From Polyangia bacterium (GTDB taxonomy: Bacteria; Myxococcota_A; Polyangia; Nannocystales; Nannocystaceae), in contig JAUIKS010000039.1 in assembly GCA_030430565.1 (NCBI GenBank), positions 61,652 to 125,651 of the forward strand: a DNA stretch of 64,000 bases, read 5' to 3'. The position numbers and the translations under genes were made by a program. The notes beneath the pieces are model-generated. The model was not told the origin of the DNA and ran no database searches. It worked only from the letters and a program-made list of their open reading frames with translations. Positions 41,643 to 52,400 of the stretch are shown here, piece by piece (position 1 is the stretch's first letter; every line of letters begins with the position of its first letter).

Positions 41643-43145
41643 TCACGCGCCCGGTGATTCGAAGGCGCCGAGGTCGGGCGCGCCGCCCTCGAAGGGCAGC
41701 CCGACGTCGACGCCGGCGTCGATGAGCGCGCTCGCGGGGCTGAGGCGCAGGCCGATCGGCGGCAGGCTGCCGCCCTGTCCCCGCGGACCGGTGGCGGCCT
41801 CGAAGAGCGCGTCCATGTCGAGGCTCTCGAAGTCGTCGACGGTCGCGCCCGCGCCGTTCCAGCTGTTGCTCGCGTGGTCGACCGCGCCGTCGAGGTTGGT
41901 GACGTCCGCGCCGTCGAGGTCGAAGGCGATCGAGTTGCGGACCGTGTGCGGCCGACCGTCGTTGAGCTCGAGCTGCAGCGGGTTGCCGTCTTTGGCGTTG
42001 TTGACCAGCGTCGCGTTGTAGATCGTCACGCCGCCGGGGCTCATGTTCCCGTTCTCGTCGATCCCGAAGCCCTTGTTAGCCCACGCGACCACGCGGCGCA
42101 GAACCAGCTCGCCGGCCTCCTGCCCGAGCTTGAAGCCCATGCCGTCGCCCGCCCAGCCCTCGGTGAGCAGCGGAGCCCACTCGGGCCGGTTGAAGCCGTT
42201 GTCGAAGGCCCAGCAGCCGTCGACGAGCACCGGCGCGGCGTGCCAGAAGTCGTAGCCGTCGTCGGCGTTGCTCCACGCGCGTGTCCCTCGGAACACGTTG
42301 TCGGGTCCCAGCGAGTCGAACTTGGCCGCGAAGCCGTCCGCGTCCTCGCCGTCCGACTGCGGGTCGAAGTTGTGAAAGGAGTCGCAGTTGAGCACGAGGT
42401 TGCCCGCGGGGCTCCAGCCCTCTTTGCCCGTGAGCTCGAGGCCGGCCGCCTTGTTGTCGTGCAGCACGAGCTGCTCGAAGGTGTTGTGCGAGCCGTAGAC
42501 GCGGACCCCGTAGTAGGCCGCGTTCTGGATCGTCAGGCCCTTGAGGTGCCACCAGTCGGCGCCGCCGGCCACGAACACGCCGATCGCCTCGAAGGTCGCC
42601 GCGATCGAGTCGTCGTCGCGCGGCTGCGGCGGGTTCGCGTGCAGCGGGTTCGCGTTGAAGTCGAGCACCGGAATCTCGTCCTCGTAGGCCCACAGCCGGA
42701 TCGGCAGGCCCTCCGCGCCGGCCTTGTCGATCACGACGCTGTGCGAGAGCGAGTAGGTCCCCCCGCGCACGAAGATCGTGTCGCCCGCGACCACGAGGCC
42801 GATCGCGTGCTCGAGCGTGGCGAAGGGGTCGTCGATGCTGCCGCTGCCGCCGTCGTCGCCGTCGGTGGCGACGAAGTAGACGCTGGCGTCGCCCTCGCTC
42901 GTGCCCGTGTCGGTCGCCGCGTCGGTCGTCGCGTCGCTCCCCGCGGTCGTCGTCGCGCCGGCCATCCCGGTGCTCGCGCTCGCGCTCACGTCGGTCGCGC
43001 TGTCAGAGGTCGCCGTCGCGTCGTCGCTGGTCGCCCCTGAGCCGTCGTTCGAGGTCTCGCTGTCGTCGCCGCCGCAGCCCGCGACGGCGCCCAGCGCCAG
43101 CGCGGCGGCGAGCAGCGCGTGATTTCTTGTCGAGCGCGTCCGCAT
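41643..43145 (-). CDS. Right-handed beta-helix lipoprotein (pectate-lyase-like)
   Basis: 500 residues. The lipobox ends VAGC, followed by about 75 residues of Ser/Thr/Asp/Ala-rich linker. The mature domain starts YFVATDGDDGGSGSIDDPFATLEHAI (DUF1565/PL9-like opening: G(T)D-x-n-PFxTLxxA) and continues with parallel beta-helix coils (WWHLKGLTIQNAAYYGVRVYGSHNTF, NLVLNCDSFHNFDP, DGYDFWHAAPVLVDGCWAFDNG). The PL9 family cleaves pectate or related polyuronides; the conserved Asp/Lys pair cannot be confirmed by eye. It is an outer-membrane-anchored polysaccharide-binding or lytic protein by inference. Confidence 0.85.
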   Translation of the reverse strand: MRTRSTRNHALLAAALALGAVAGCGGDDSETSNDGSGATSDDATATSDSATDVSASASTGMAGATTTAGSDATTDAATDTGTSEGDASVYFVATDGDDGGSGSIDDPFATLEHAIGLVVAGDTIFVRGGTYSLSHSVVIDKAGAEGLPIRLWAYEDEIPVLDFNANPLHANPPQPRDDDSIAATFEAIGVFVAGGADWWHLKGLTIQNAAYYGVRVYGSHNTFEQLVLHDNKAAGLELTGKEGWSPAGNLVLNCDSFHNFDPQSDGEDADGFAAKFDSLGPDNVFRGTRAWSNADDGYDFWHAAPVLVDGCWAFDNGFNRPEWAPLLTEGWAGDGMGFKLGQEAGELVLRRVVAWANKGFGIDENGNMSPGGVTIYNATLVNNAKDGNPLQLELNDGRPHTVRNSIAFDLDGADVTNLDGAVDHASNSWNGAGATVDDFESLDMDALFEAATGPRGQGGSLPPIGLRLSPASALIDAGVDVGLPFEGGAPDLGAFESPGA

Positions 43146-43328
43146 GCCTGCTGATGGTAGCGCGTCGACGCGCGAGTCATGCACGACGCCACGCGCCGTC
43201 CCCCCCAGCCCACAGGCCGCCGCCTCAAGCAAGCCAGCGCTGCACTTGACCCGAGCAGCACGAGGGCGCGCTCTCGACCGCCTCGACCGCCTCGGCCGTC
43301 TCGACCGTGGTGCCGCGGGGGCGCGGCG

Positions 43329-44234
43329 CTACAGGATTCGCTTCCCGAACAGCGAGGAGACCAGGTCGACGCAGACCTGCCCGGTGACGTTGTGGTCGTC
43401 GAGGATCGGGTTGAGCTCGGTGACGTCGACGCTGCGGACCTTGCCGGTGTCGTGGATCATCTCCATGACCAGATGGCTCTCGCGATAGGTCGGGCCGCCG
43501 CGCACGGGCGTGCCCACGCCGGGCGCGACCTTGGGGTCGAGGAAGTCGACGTCGAAGCTGACGTGCACCCAGTCGCAGCTCTTCTGGATCGGGTACAGGA
43601 TCTGCTTGAGGATCGCCGGCATCCCGAACTCGTCGACCTGGCGCATGGAGTAGGCGTGCACGCCCGTCATCCAGATCCGCTCGCGCTCGCGCTGATCGAT
43701 GTCGCGGACGCCGAACAGCGCGACCTGGTCGGGGCGCAGGTGCGGCGCGCGGCCGCCGATCTCGACCAGCGAGGGGTGCCCGTCGCCCAGCAGCGCCGCC
43801 AGCGGCATGCCGTGGATGTTGCCGCTCGGCGTGGTCTCGGAGGTGTTCATGTCGGCGTGCGCGTCGAGCCAGATGACGCCGAGCCGCAGGTTGTTCTCGA
43901 AGCAGTGGTCGGCGACCGCGGCCACGCTCCCCATCGCCATGCTGTGATCGCCGCCGAGCAGGATCGGGACCCGCTCGGCGCGCAGCGAGTCGCGCGTGGC
44001 GTTGTAGAGGTTGGTGCAGGCCGCGGCGATCTCGGGCAAGAAGCGGAGCTTGGCGTCGACCGCCGTGTGCTTCTCAGGCTGCGGGACGACGATGTTGCCG
44101 CAGTCACGGACCGAGTGACCGAGATCGGCGAGCGCCTGCTCCAAGCCGGCGATGCGGAGAGCCGTCGGGCCCATGTCGACGCCGCGCCGGCCCGCGCCGA
44201 GATCGAGTGGGAAGCCAATGAGGTCGACGTCCAT
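43329..44234 (-). CDS. rocF: Arginase
   Basis: 301 residues from the ATG at 44234. All manganese-binding motifs of arginase are present: GGDHS (H97), DAHADMN (D124, H126, D128) and SFDVDFLDP (Asp-x-Asp), along with PGVGTPVRGG and the SGNIHGMPLA substrate loop typical of arginases rather than agmatinases. It hydrolyses L-arginine to ornithine and urea in the cytoplasm, supporting nitrogen and carbon use from proteins. It lies between two beta-helix lipoprotein genes on the same strand, with 90-180 bp gaps. A longer frame to 44306 is not supported. Confidence 0.95.
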   Translation of the reverse strand: MDVDLIGFPLDLGAGRRGVDMGPTALRIAGLEQALADLGHSVRDCGNIVVPQPEKHTAVDAKLRFLPEIAAACTNLYNATRDSLRAERVPILLGGDHSMAMGSVAAVADHCFENNLRLGVIWLDAHADMNTSETTPSGNIHGMPLAALLGDGHPSLVEIGGRAPHLRPDQVALFGVRDIDQRERERIWMTGVHAYSMRQVDEFGMPAILKQILYPIQKSCDWVHVSFDVDFLDPKVAPGVGTPVRGGPTYRESHLVMEMIHDTGKVRSVDVTELNPILDDHNVTGQVCVDLVSSLFGKRIL

Positions 44235-44324
44235 GCGACAGCGAGTGTAGGGGGTCTCGCCCGCGCTCGCGCTCGCCCTCCGGCGCGCGCCCCCGCGCTT
44301 CCTCACGCGCTTTCGCCCGCGCGG

Positions 44325-45917
44325 CTACCCCTCGAGCTCGCGCGCACCGATGGAGGGCGGATCGAGGTAGCAAACGCCGTCAAGATCGAGCGTCACCTCG
44401 GCGAGCCCGGACCCCGCGGCGACGGCAGGGCTCCCCGGCGTGAGGCTGTAGTCGCCGGCGCCGGGGTCCGCGAGCAGCGGATCCGCGCCGTAGATCCCGC
44501 CCTGCTCCGCCGCCGGTAGATCGCCGCCGGGGTCGGACTGCGCCGGGTCGTCGTAGGCGTACCAGAGGTTGCTGGTGAAGCTGAACGACGGCGCGTCGGT
44601 GTTGGGGCCGATGTTGACGTAGGTCGAGAGGTCCGCGCGATCGAAGTACACGATGTTGTTGACGAAGCGGCCGCCGCTGGCCGGCAAGAACTCGTACTCG
44701 GGCGTCGTGACCTTCTCCTGCAGGATCCGGAGGATCCAGTTGTGCGGCGTGTCGATGGTGTTGTTCGCCGCGAGGCAGTCGACGCAGCCGACGAAGGCGA
44801 GCGTCGCGTTCGCGCCGTGGAACGAGTTGGCGATCACCCGGATGTCGCGGGCTTCGAAGTTCGGGGTCTGGGCGGAGAGCGGCGGCCGGAAGAACTCGTC
44901 GCCGGTCGAGCCGCCCATGTTGACGCCGCGCTCGCCGACCTCGTCGAAGACGTTCTGCCGGATCTCGAGGTCATCCGCGCCGCCCTTGCACTGGATCGCG
45001 TTGCCGCCCATGTCGTGGAAGTAGTTGCCCGCGAGCACGCCGTGGTGGCAGCCTACGTGGTCGACGCCGCTGCCCTGCCCGCCGCCGCCGCAGACCGCGA
45101 ACTCGCTGTCGAGCACGTAGTAGTCGTCAAGCCCTGAGAGCTTGAGACAGTCTTGGTTCCCGCCCTGCCCGACATCGTGCACGTAGAGGTCACGGAACAC
45201 GATGTGGCGCGCGGCCTCGGGGTTGTCGTACTCGCCGCCGTCGTCGGCGTTGATGCCGTTGTTCGACGCCCCCGCGGCCTCGAGGTCGTGGACGATCACG
45301 TAGCGCGCGCGCACGAGGTGCAGCGCCTGTCCGCCGCCGCTGATCACGGGCCGCGCCTCGCCGGGCGCGCCGCCGATCCAGATCGGCGCGTCGGCGGTGC
45401 CCTGCAGATCGCTGATGTACGAGTCCGGCGCGTAGGTGCCGGCGTGGATTCGAATCGCCGCGCCCGGACCGGCGAGGCCCGCCGCGTGCGCGATGGTCAG
45501 GCACGGGCTCTGCTCGGCGCCGCAGTCGTCGGCGTCGGCGCCGTCGGTGGCGACGTGAAGCTCGACGTCGGGCGTCTTCCCCGACTCAAACGTCTCGATC
45601 GCGCCGCCGCACGCGGGGCCACCGGTCGTGGTCCCGTCGGTGGTGGTCGTCGGATCCGTCGTCGTCGTCGATGGATCCGTCGCGTCGGTCGTCGTCTGGG
45701 GGTCATCCGTCGTGCCGCTCGTGGGCTCCGCGCTGGTCGAGCTCGTGGGGCCGGCGGTGGTCGTGCTTGTGCTCGTCTCGCTCGTCTCGCTCGTCATGGC
45801 CCCGGTCGTGCCCGCGCCGCTGTCACCACAGGCGGTGAGCGCCAGCGTCAACGCGGTCGCGATCCCGCAGCGTGACGCCAGCGCGCGCGGGCTGCTCAAT
45901 AATCTACGTCGATCCAT
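44325..45917 (-). CDS. Right-handed beta-helix lipoprotein
   Basis: 530 residues. The lipobox ends LTAC, followed by about 70 residues of Thr/Ser-rich linker with (TTTD)n character. The domain opens LHVATDGADADDCGAEQSPCLTIAHAA and contains parallel beta-helix coils (ARYVIVHDLEAAGASNNGIN, HIVFRDLYVHDVG, YYVLDSEFAVCG, GVLAGNYFHDMGGNAIQCKG), ending with an LSPAS-like GSPAVAAGSG motif. It is related in design to the lipoprotein at 41643-43145 but lacks its PL9-like features; enzymatic activity is not evident. It is probably exposed on the outer membrane for polysaccharide or glycoprotein interaction. Confidence 0.85.
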   Translation of the reverse strand: MDRRRLLSSPRALASRCGIATALTLALTACGDSGAGTTGAMTSETSETSTSTTTAGPTSSTSAEPTSGTTDDPQTTTDATDPSTTTTDPTTTTDGTTTGGPACGGAIETFESGKTPDVELHVATDGADADDCGAEQSPCLTIAHAAGLAGPGAAIRIHAGTYAPDSYISDLQGTADAPIWIGGAPGEARPVISGGGQALHLVRARYVIVHDLEAAGASNNGINADDGGEYDNPEAARHIVFRDLYVHDVGQGGNQDCLKLSGLDDYYVLDSEFAVCGGGGQGSGVDHVGCHHGVLAGNYFHDMGGNAIQCKGGADDLEIRQNVFDEVGERGVNMGGSTGDEFFRPPLSAQTPNFEARDIRVIANSFHGANATLAFVGCVDCLAANNTIDTPHNWILRILQEKVTTPEYEFLPASGGRFVNNIVYFDRADLSTYVNIGPNTDAPSFSFTSNLWYAYDDPAQSDPGGDLPAAEQGGIYGADPLLADPGAGDYSLTPGSPAVAAGSGLAEVTLDLDGVCYLDPPSIGARELEG

Positions 45918-46146
45918 GGCGGCAGCCTACCGCACCCGATGTGTCCGCGCGCGTTGTGCCACATGTCTTTATCGACATATTGAAGAGTTCGTGTATCGAT
46001 CGCCGCGGGCGCGAGCCGGACGCGGACCCGCGGCCGCGCGTGACGATGAGTCGTGACCGGCGGCGCGGCCCGGCGTGGCGATCGTCACGCGCGCGGTCGC
46101 GCGCGGCCTGGCACGCGACGCTCGCTTCGCGCTAGGGTCCCGCCGC

Positions 46147-47766
<1,620 letters not shown>

Positions 47767-47786
47767 TACAGTGACGCGCGCCCGCG

Positions 47787-50700
47787 ATGAAGCCCTCTGT
47801 CCGCAAGCTGCTGGCGAGCACGGTCCGGGGGCTGCGCGCGCGGCTCTTGGCGCGCGTCGGCGAGGCGGCGGGGCGCCGGCTGCTGGAGCAGGTGTTCGTC
47901 CTGCGCTCGCTCGAGGCGACGGACCCGCGCCCGCCCGCTGGGTGGCGTGACGCCGACGGCTTTCGCCGGGCCGCCGAGGCGCTCGCGCGCGAGCTCCCAG
48001 GGGTGTTCACGGGCGCGGATCCAGACGCGCGCGCGCTCGCGTGGGTCTCGCTCGCGCTCGACGAGCCCGCGCTCGCGCCCTGCTGGCGCGAGGACGCGGC
48101 GCTGGGCTGGATGCACCAGTTCTGGAACGACCCGGCCCGCGCGGCGCTGGACGCCAAGCTCGCGGCGGATCAGAGGCTCGCGCGCGACGAGCTCGCGCGC
48201 AAGACCCAGCTGTTCACCGACGGCTACATGATCGAGTGGCTGCTCGACAACAGCCTTGGGCCGCTGTGGCTCGAGATCGGCGCGCGCAACGGCTGGCGCG
48301 TGGATGTCCCGAGATTCCGGTCGCAATGGCCATACTTCGCCGCGCCCGATCGTCGACCCGAGCCGTCGGCGAAGACGCCGAGCAGCGTCCGCGAGCTCTC
48401 GCTGCTGGATCCCGCCGTCGGCGCGGGTCACTGCCTGCTGCGGGCCTTCGATCGGCTCCTCGCGCTGTACTCGATCGAGGCGCGCCTGCGCGGCGAGGCC
48501 GGCGCGCCGGCGTGGTCGCAACGGACGATCGTCGAGTCGATCCTGGAGCGTAACCTCCACGGCGTCGAGCTCGACCCCGACGCGGCGCGCGTCGCCGCGG
48601 TGGCGCTGTGGCTGAAGGCGCGTCGAAGCTGCCCGAGCGCGCAGGTCAATCGCCTCGGGCTGGCCTCGACGAGCTTCGCCGCGCCGCTGGTCGAGGCCGC
48701 GGGTCGAGAGGCGCTCGCGCGCGCGATCCCGGGGGCGGACGTCGAGGGCTTCGCGGCGATCGTGTACCGGGGCAGCCTGCTGCGGTGCGAGGGGATCGAG
48801 GGCGCCGAGGCGCTCGCCGAGGCGCTCGACCGAACAGCGCCCGAACATGACCTCGGGGTCCGGTCGCCGCGGGCCGGCGGCCCGGCGTCGCGCTTCCTCG
48901 AGATCACGCGCCCGGGCCGCCACGACATCGTGCTGGGGAACCCGCCCTACCAGGACACCTCCGACGTCGACGGGCTGCGCGGGCTCGAGCGCGCGTACCC
49001 GGCGGCGAGCACCGAGCTGTACAGCATGTTCATGCTGCGCGGGATCGAGCTCGCGCGCCCTGGCGGGCGCGTCGCCATGGTGACGAAGCGCGGCTGGCTG
49101 TTTCTGCGGCGCTTCGCCCGGCTGCGCGCGGCGCTGCTCGATCGGCAGCTCGAGGCCGTCGCCGAGCTGGGCGCGGGCGCGTTCGCGCAGATCGGGGGCG
49201 AGGTCGTGCAGGCGGCGCTGTTCGTGCTCCGGAACCAACCTGCCCGCGGGGCCAGGATTATGGCGATCGACGTCTCCGACGCCCGCGGCGCCGCGGGCAA
49301 GCGAGACGCCCTGCGCGCGCGAGAGGCCGCGCCGCGCGACCCGGCGGCGTCGCGGGGGATCGAGGGCGCGCCGCTGATGCTCGCGTGGAGCGACGAGCAG
49401 CTCGCGTGGTACCGAAGCCGGCCGACGCTGGCCGAGCGCTGCGAGGTCCGTCAGGGGATGGCGACCGGCGACAACGCCCGCTTCCTGCGACGCCCGTGGG
49501 AGCTCGCGCCCGGCGAGCTGTGGCTTACGCGAGCCGGCGACGCGCCCCCGGCGAGCCCGCCGTCGGCTGACTGGGTGCCGTACATCAAGGGCGCGAGCGG
49601 GGCGCGGTGGTTTGAGCCCTGCGCGTGGGCGCTGCGCTGGCGGCACCAAGGTCTCGAGATCCGGCTGCTGCGACGGGACGGGCGGCCGGCGTCACGCGTA
49701 CAGAACACGCGCTTCTACTTCCGGCGCGGGGTCGCGGTCGCCTCTGCCGGCAGCCGCTTCTCCGCCCGGCTGCACCGCTTCCGCAGCGTCTTCGACGTCA
49801 AGGGGCACTCGGTGTTCCCGCGCGCGCCGCCTGACCCCGAGGCGCCCCCGATCGAGTCGGTCTGCGCGGCGCTCAACAGCCGTCGCGCGCGCGCGGTGAT
49901 CGAGCGGCTCAACCCGAGCATCAGCTTTCAGGTCGGCGACGTGAAGCGCCTCCCACTGCTCGAGCCCGCCGACGCGACGACGATCGTGGCGACGCTCGAG
50001 CGCGCGTTCGCGGAGCATGAGGCGCGGCGCGAGACCTCCATCGAATTCACCGCGCCGGGCCCCTCGCCGTGGCGCGAGGCGCAGACCTGGGGGCAGCGCG
50101 CCGTGGATCGCGAGGGCGGGGGCGCGCTCCCGCGGTACGAGCCGCAGCGAGAGCCGCCCTCCCCCTTCGCGCGCGCCTCGTTCGCGCTCGGGGTCGCGCT
50201 GGGGCGCTTCGCCAGGTCAGGCGGCTTGTTGCGACAGGGTGACTCGGACATGTCCCAAGCGCTGCCCGAGGGCGTGCTCTTCGTCGACACGACGCTGCCC
50301 CCGCGCGCGCTGGACGACTCGCTCGGGCACCCGGCCTGCGCCGCGCTGCGCCAGGCGTGGTCGCGACACGGCGCGTCGCTGCCGGGGGCGTCGCTGCGCG
50401 CGTTCCTCGGTAAGCCGTGCTTCGCGGAGCACCGGCGCGCGTACCAGGGGCGCCCGATCTACTGGCCGCTGTGCTCGCCGCGGCGGCGCTACATCGCGTG
50501 GGTGGCGATGCACCGGCTGACGCCCGACACGCTGGGCGCGATCGCGCGGCGACATCTCGATCCGGCGGCGGCGCGCACCAGCGACGACGCGACGCGCGAG
50601 GAGCTCGCGGCGTTTCGTGCCGCGCTGACGCGCTGCGCCGCGCGGGGACCTGGTCGTGAAGACAGCGACGACGCCCCGCCGCGCGAGCGCGACGCGAGCT

Positions 50701-51233
50701 ACCGCCCGTGCCTGGCGGACGGGGTGCTGGTCAACGCCGCGCCGCTGTGGCCGCTGCTCGATCCGCTGTGGCCGCTGCCGCGCGAGACGTGGCGCGCGCT
50801 CGCTGCCCCCGCCCGGCGTCGTGATCTCGACTGGTCGCGGACCGCCGCTCGCTACTGGCCGGCGCGGGTGGAGCGGCGCTGCGCGGATGATCCCTCGCTC
50901 GCGGCCGCGCACCAGTCGCTGTGGCGCTTGCACCCCGGCGTCGCCTTCGCCGAGGAGCTGCGACGAAGGTTCGTAGGCGACGCGCCGGCGATCGACGAAG
51001 CAGGGCGCGCCGAGTCCCGGGCCGGCTTCCTCGAGACCTCCGCCGGCGACGCCTACCCGATCCTCGAGCGGGCCCTGCTTCGACACCTCCGCCGCGGGGG
51101 CGGGACGGTCGTTTCGCTCGACGCCGACATCGGCGGGCTGCGATCGCGCGACCCGGCGCGCTGGCGCGCGCTGCTGTGTTCGCTGAACCGCCGGCTGCGC
51201 CGCGCGATCACGCTACAGATTCGCGGGTCGTAG
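47787..51233 (+). CDS. pglX: PglX-type adenine-specific DNA methyltransferase
   Basis: 1148 residues. The N-terminal helical region contains LFTDGYMIEWLLDNSLG, typical of PglX. The methyltransferase core has LDPAVGAGHCLL (SAM motif I, D208), NLHGVELDPDAARVAAVALWLKA and GNPPYQD (motif IV N385-P-P-Y), marking N6-adenine methylation. The C-terminal half has the PglX-specific blocks YQGRPIYWPL, YRPCLADGVLVN and RDLDWSRTAARYWP. PglX is the modification enzyme of BREX phage defence. Here no brxA/B/C, pglZ or brxL genes lie nearby: the neighbours are an ABC-F gene and a CDF transporter. It is therefore a solitary PglX or part of an unrecognised system with the second methyltransferase at 52328-55153. 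Confidence 0.87.
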   Translation: MKPSVRKLLASTVRGLRARLLARVGEAAGRRLLEQVFVLRSLEATDPRPPAGWRDADGFRRAAEALARELPGVFTGADPDARALAWVSLALDEPALAPCWREDAALGWMHQFWNDPARAALDAKLAADQRLARDELARKTQLFTDGYMIEWLLDNSLGPLWLEIGARNGWRVDVPRFRSQWPYFAAPDRRPEPSAKTPSSVRELSLLDPAVGAGHCLLRAFDRLLALYSIEARLRGEAGAPAWSQRTIVESILERNLHGVELDPDAARVAAVALWLKARRSCPSAQVNRLGLASTSFAAPLVEAAGREALARAIPGADVEGFAAIVYRGSLLRCEGIEGAEALAEALDRTAPEHDLGVRSPRAGGPASRFLEITRPGRHDIVLGNPPYQDTSDVDGLRGLERAYPAASTELYSMFMLRGIELARPGGRVAMVTKRGWLFLRRFARLRAALLDRQLEAVAELGAGAFAQIGGEVVQAALFVLRNQPARGARIMAIDVSDARGAAGKRDALRAREAAPRDPAASRGIEGAPLMLAWSDEQLAWYRSRPTLAERCEVRQGMATGDNARFLRRPWELAPGELWLTRAGDAPPASPPSADWVPYIKGASGARWFEPCAWALRWRHQGLEIRLLRRDGRPASRVQNTRFYFRRGVAVASAGSRFSARLHRFRSVFDVKGHSVFPRAPPDPEAPPIESVCAALNSRRARAVIERLNPSISFQVGDVKRLPLLEPADATTIVATLERAFAEHEARRETSIEFTAPGPSPWREAQTWGQRAVDREGGGALPRYEPQREPPSPFARASFALGVALGRFARSGGLLRQGDSDMSQALPEGVLFVDTTLPPRALDDSLGHPACAALRQAWSRHGASLPGASLRAFLGKPCFAEHRRAYQGRPIYWPLCSPRRRYIAWVAMHRLTPDTLGAIARRHLDPAAARTSDDATREELAAFRAALTRCAARGPGREDSDDAPPRERDASYRPCLADGVLVNAAPLWPLLDPLWPLPRETWRALAAPARRRDLDWSRTAARYWPARVERRCADDPSLAAAHQSLWRLHPGVAFAEELRRRFVGDAPAIDEAGRAESRAGFLETSAGDAYPILERALLRHLRRGGGTVVSLDADIGGLRSRDPARWRALLCSLNRRLRRAITLQIRGS

Positions 51234-51290
51234 TCGCGCCGAACGGTCAAAATCACGCCCGCGTGCCCGATCTTCGCGTCCTCGATTGCA

Positions 51291-51312
51291 CATTTGAACA
51301 ATCGTTCAAATG
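51291..51312. promoter_or_regulatory. ArsR/SmtB-type metal-responsive operator
   Basis: CATTTGAAC, four bases, GTTCAAATG: a perfect 9-bp dyad with the TGAAC-N4-GTTCA core typical of ArsR/SmtB repressors, lying 27-48 bp upstream of the CDF transporter ATG. It stands out as an AT-rich island. No ArsR gene lies next to it. Confidence 0.65.
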
Positions 51313-51338
51313 TATGCTATCGAGTCTCGACGACACCG

Positions 51339-52400
51339 ATGCCGCACGAACACGACGACACCGCGCGCGTTGACGCCTGCTCTAAAGACCACGCGGAAGA
51401 CCACGCGGAAGACCACGCGGAAGACCACGCGGAAGACCACGCGCACACGCGCGCGGACGAACACGACCACGGCCACGCGCACGGTCATCATCACCATCAC
51501 CACGCGCCGCCCGAGCGCCCCAGCCTGCCCTACGCGATCGGCGTCGCGCTCAACCTCGGCTTCGTCGTGGTCGAGGCCTGCTACGGCTACCTCGCCCACT
51601 CGGTCGCCCTGATCGCGGACGCGGCCCACAACCTCGGCGACGTGCTCGGCCTCGTGCTCGCGTGGGTCGCGATGCTGCTCGCGCGCCGGCGGCCGACGCC
51701 GCGCCGCACCTACGGCTGGCGCAAGTCGACGATCCTCGCCGCGCTCGCCAACGCCGTGCTGATCTTCGTGGCGATCGGCGGGGTCGCGATCGAGGCGCTG
51801 CACCGGCTCGCCGCGCCCGCTCCGGTCGAGGGCGTGACCGTGCTCGTCGTCGCCGCGATCGGCGTCGCGATCAACGGCGTCTCCGCGCTGCTGTTCATGC
51901 GCGGGCGGGCGCACGACGCCAACGTCCGCGGCGCGTTCCTCCACCTCGTCGCCGACGCGCTCGTCTCAGTCGGCGTCGTCATCGCGGGCGTGGCGATCGT
52001 GATGACGGGCTGGGTCTGGATCGATCCCGTCATCAGCCTGCTGGTCTCGCTCGCGCTCGTGCGCAGCACCTGGGGGCTTCTGCGCGACGCGCTCGACATG
52101 GCGATGGACGCCGTGCCCGATCGCATCAACCCCGTGGACGTCGAGCGCTTCCTCGCCAGCCGGGAGGAGGTCGTCGCGGTCCACGACCTGCACATCTGGC
52201 CCATGAGCACCACCGAGGTCGCGCTCACGGCTCACCTGGTCGTGCGCGAGGAGGCGGCCGCGGACGCGCGGCGCTCCGAGCTGCTGCCCGAGCTGTGTCG
52301 AGCGCTGCGCGAGCGCTTCTCGATCGATCACGCGACGCTGCAGCTCGAGACGCCCACGGTCGCGCGCGCCTGCGCGCTGGCGGACGACGACGCGCTCTGA
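51339..52400 (+). CDS. Cation diffusion facilitator (CDF) metal exporter with His-rich N-terminus
   Basis: 353 residues. The first 70 residues are a His/Asp/Glu-rich metal-binding tail: five DHAE units, then a HGHAHGHHHHHH run. The CDF membrane domain has six helices; TM2 carries HSVALIADAAHNLGDVLG and TM5 FLHLVADALVSVGV, the HxxxD-type zinc site of ZitB/CzcD-like proteins, followed by a cytoplasmic ferredoxin-like domain with VHDLHIWPMS. It exports Zn2+, Cd2+ or Co2+ in exchange for protons. The ATG at 51339 is preferred because the upstream frame runs through the operator. The 3' end overlaps the convergent methyltransferase gene by 73 bp. Confidence 0.93.
   Translation: MPHEHDDTARVDACSKDHAEDHAEDHAEDHAEDHAHTRADEHDHGHAHGHHHHHHAPPERPSLPYAIGVALNLGFVVVEACYGYLAHSVALIADAAHNLGDVLGLVLAWVAMLLARRRPTPRRTYGWRKSTILAALANAVLIFVAIGGVAIEALHRLAAPAPVEGVTVLVVAAIGVAINGVSALLFMRGRAHDANVRGAFLHLVADALVSVGVVIAGVAIVMTGWVWIDPVISLLVSLALVRSTWGLLRDALDMAMDAVPDRINPVDVERFLASREEVVAVHDLHIWPMSTTEVALTAHLVVREEAAADARRSELLPELCRALRERFSIDHATLQLETPTVARACALADDDAL
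51387..51446. repeat. 12-bp tandem repeat (GACCACGCGGAA)
   Basis: Five units, the last a variant, encoding the Asp-His-Ala-Glu repeat of the metal-binding tail of the CDF transporter. Confidence 0.9.

Noticed and set aside
51294..51338. Upstream TTG start for the CDF transporter
   Set aside because: It lies inside the perfect operator dyad and adds sequence unlike the family; the ATG at 51339 directly precedes the His-rich tail.
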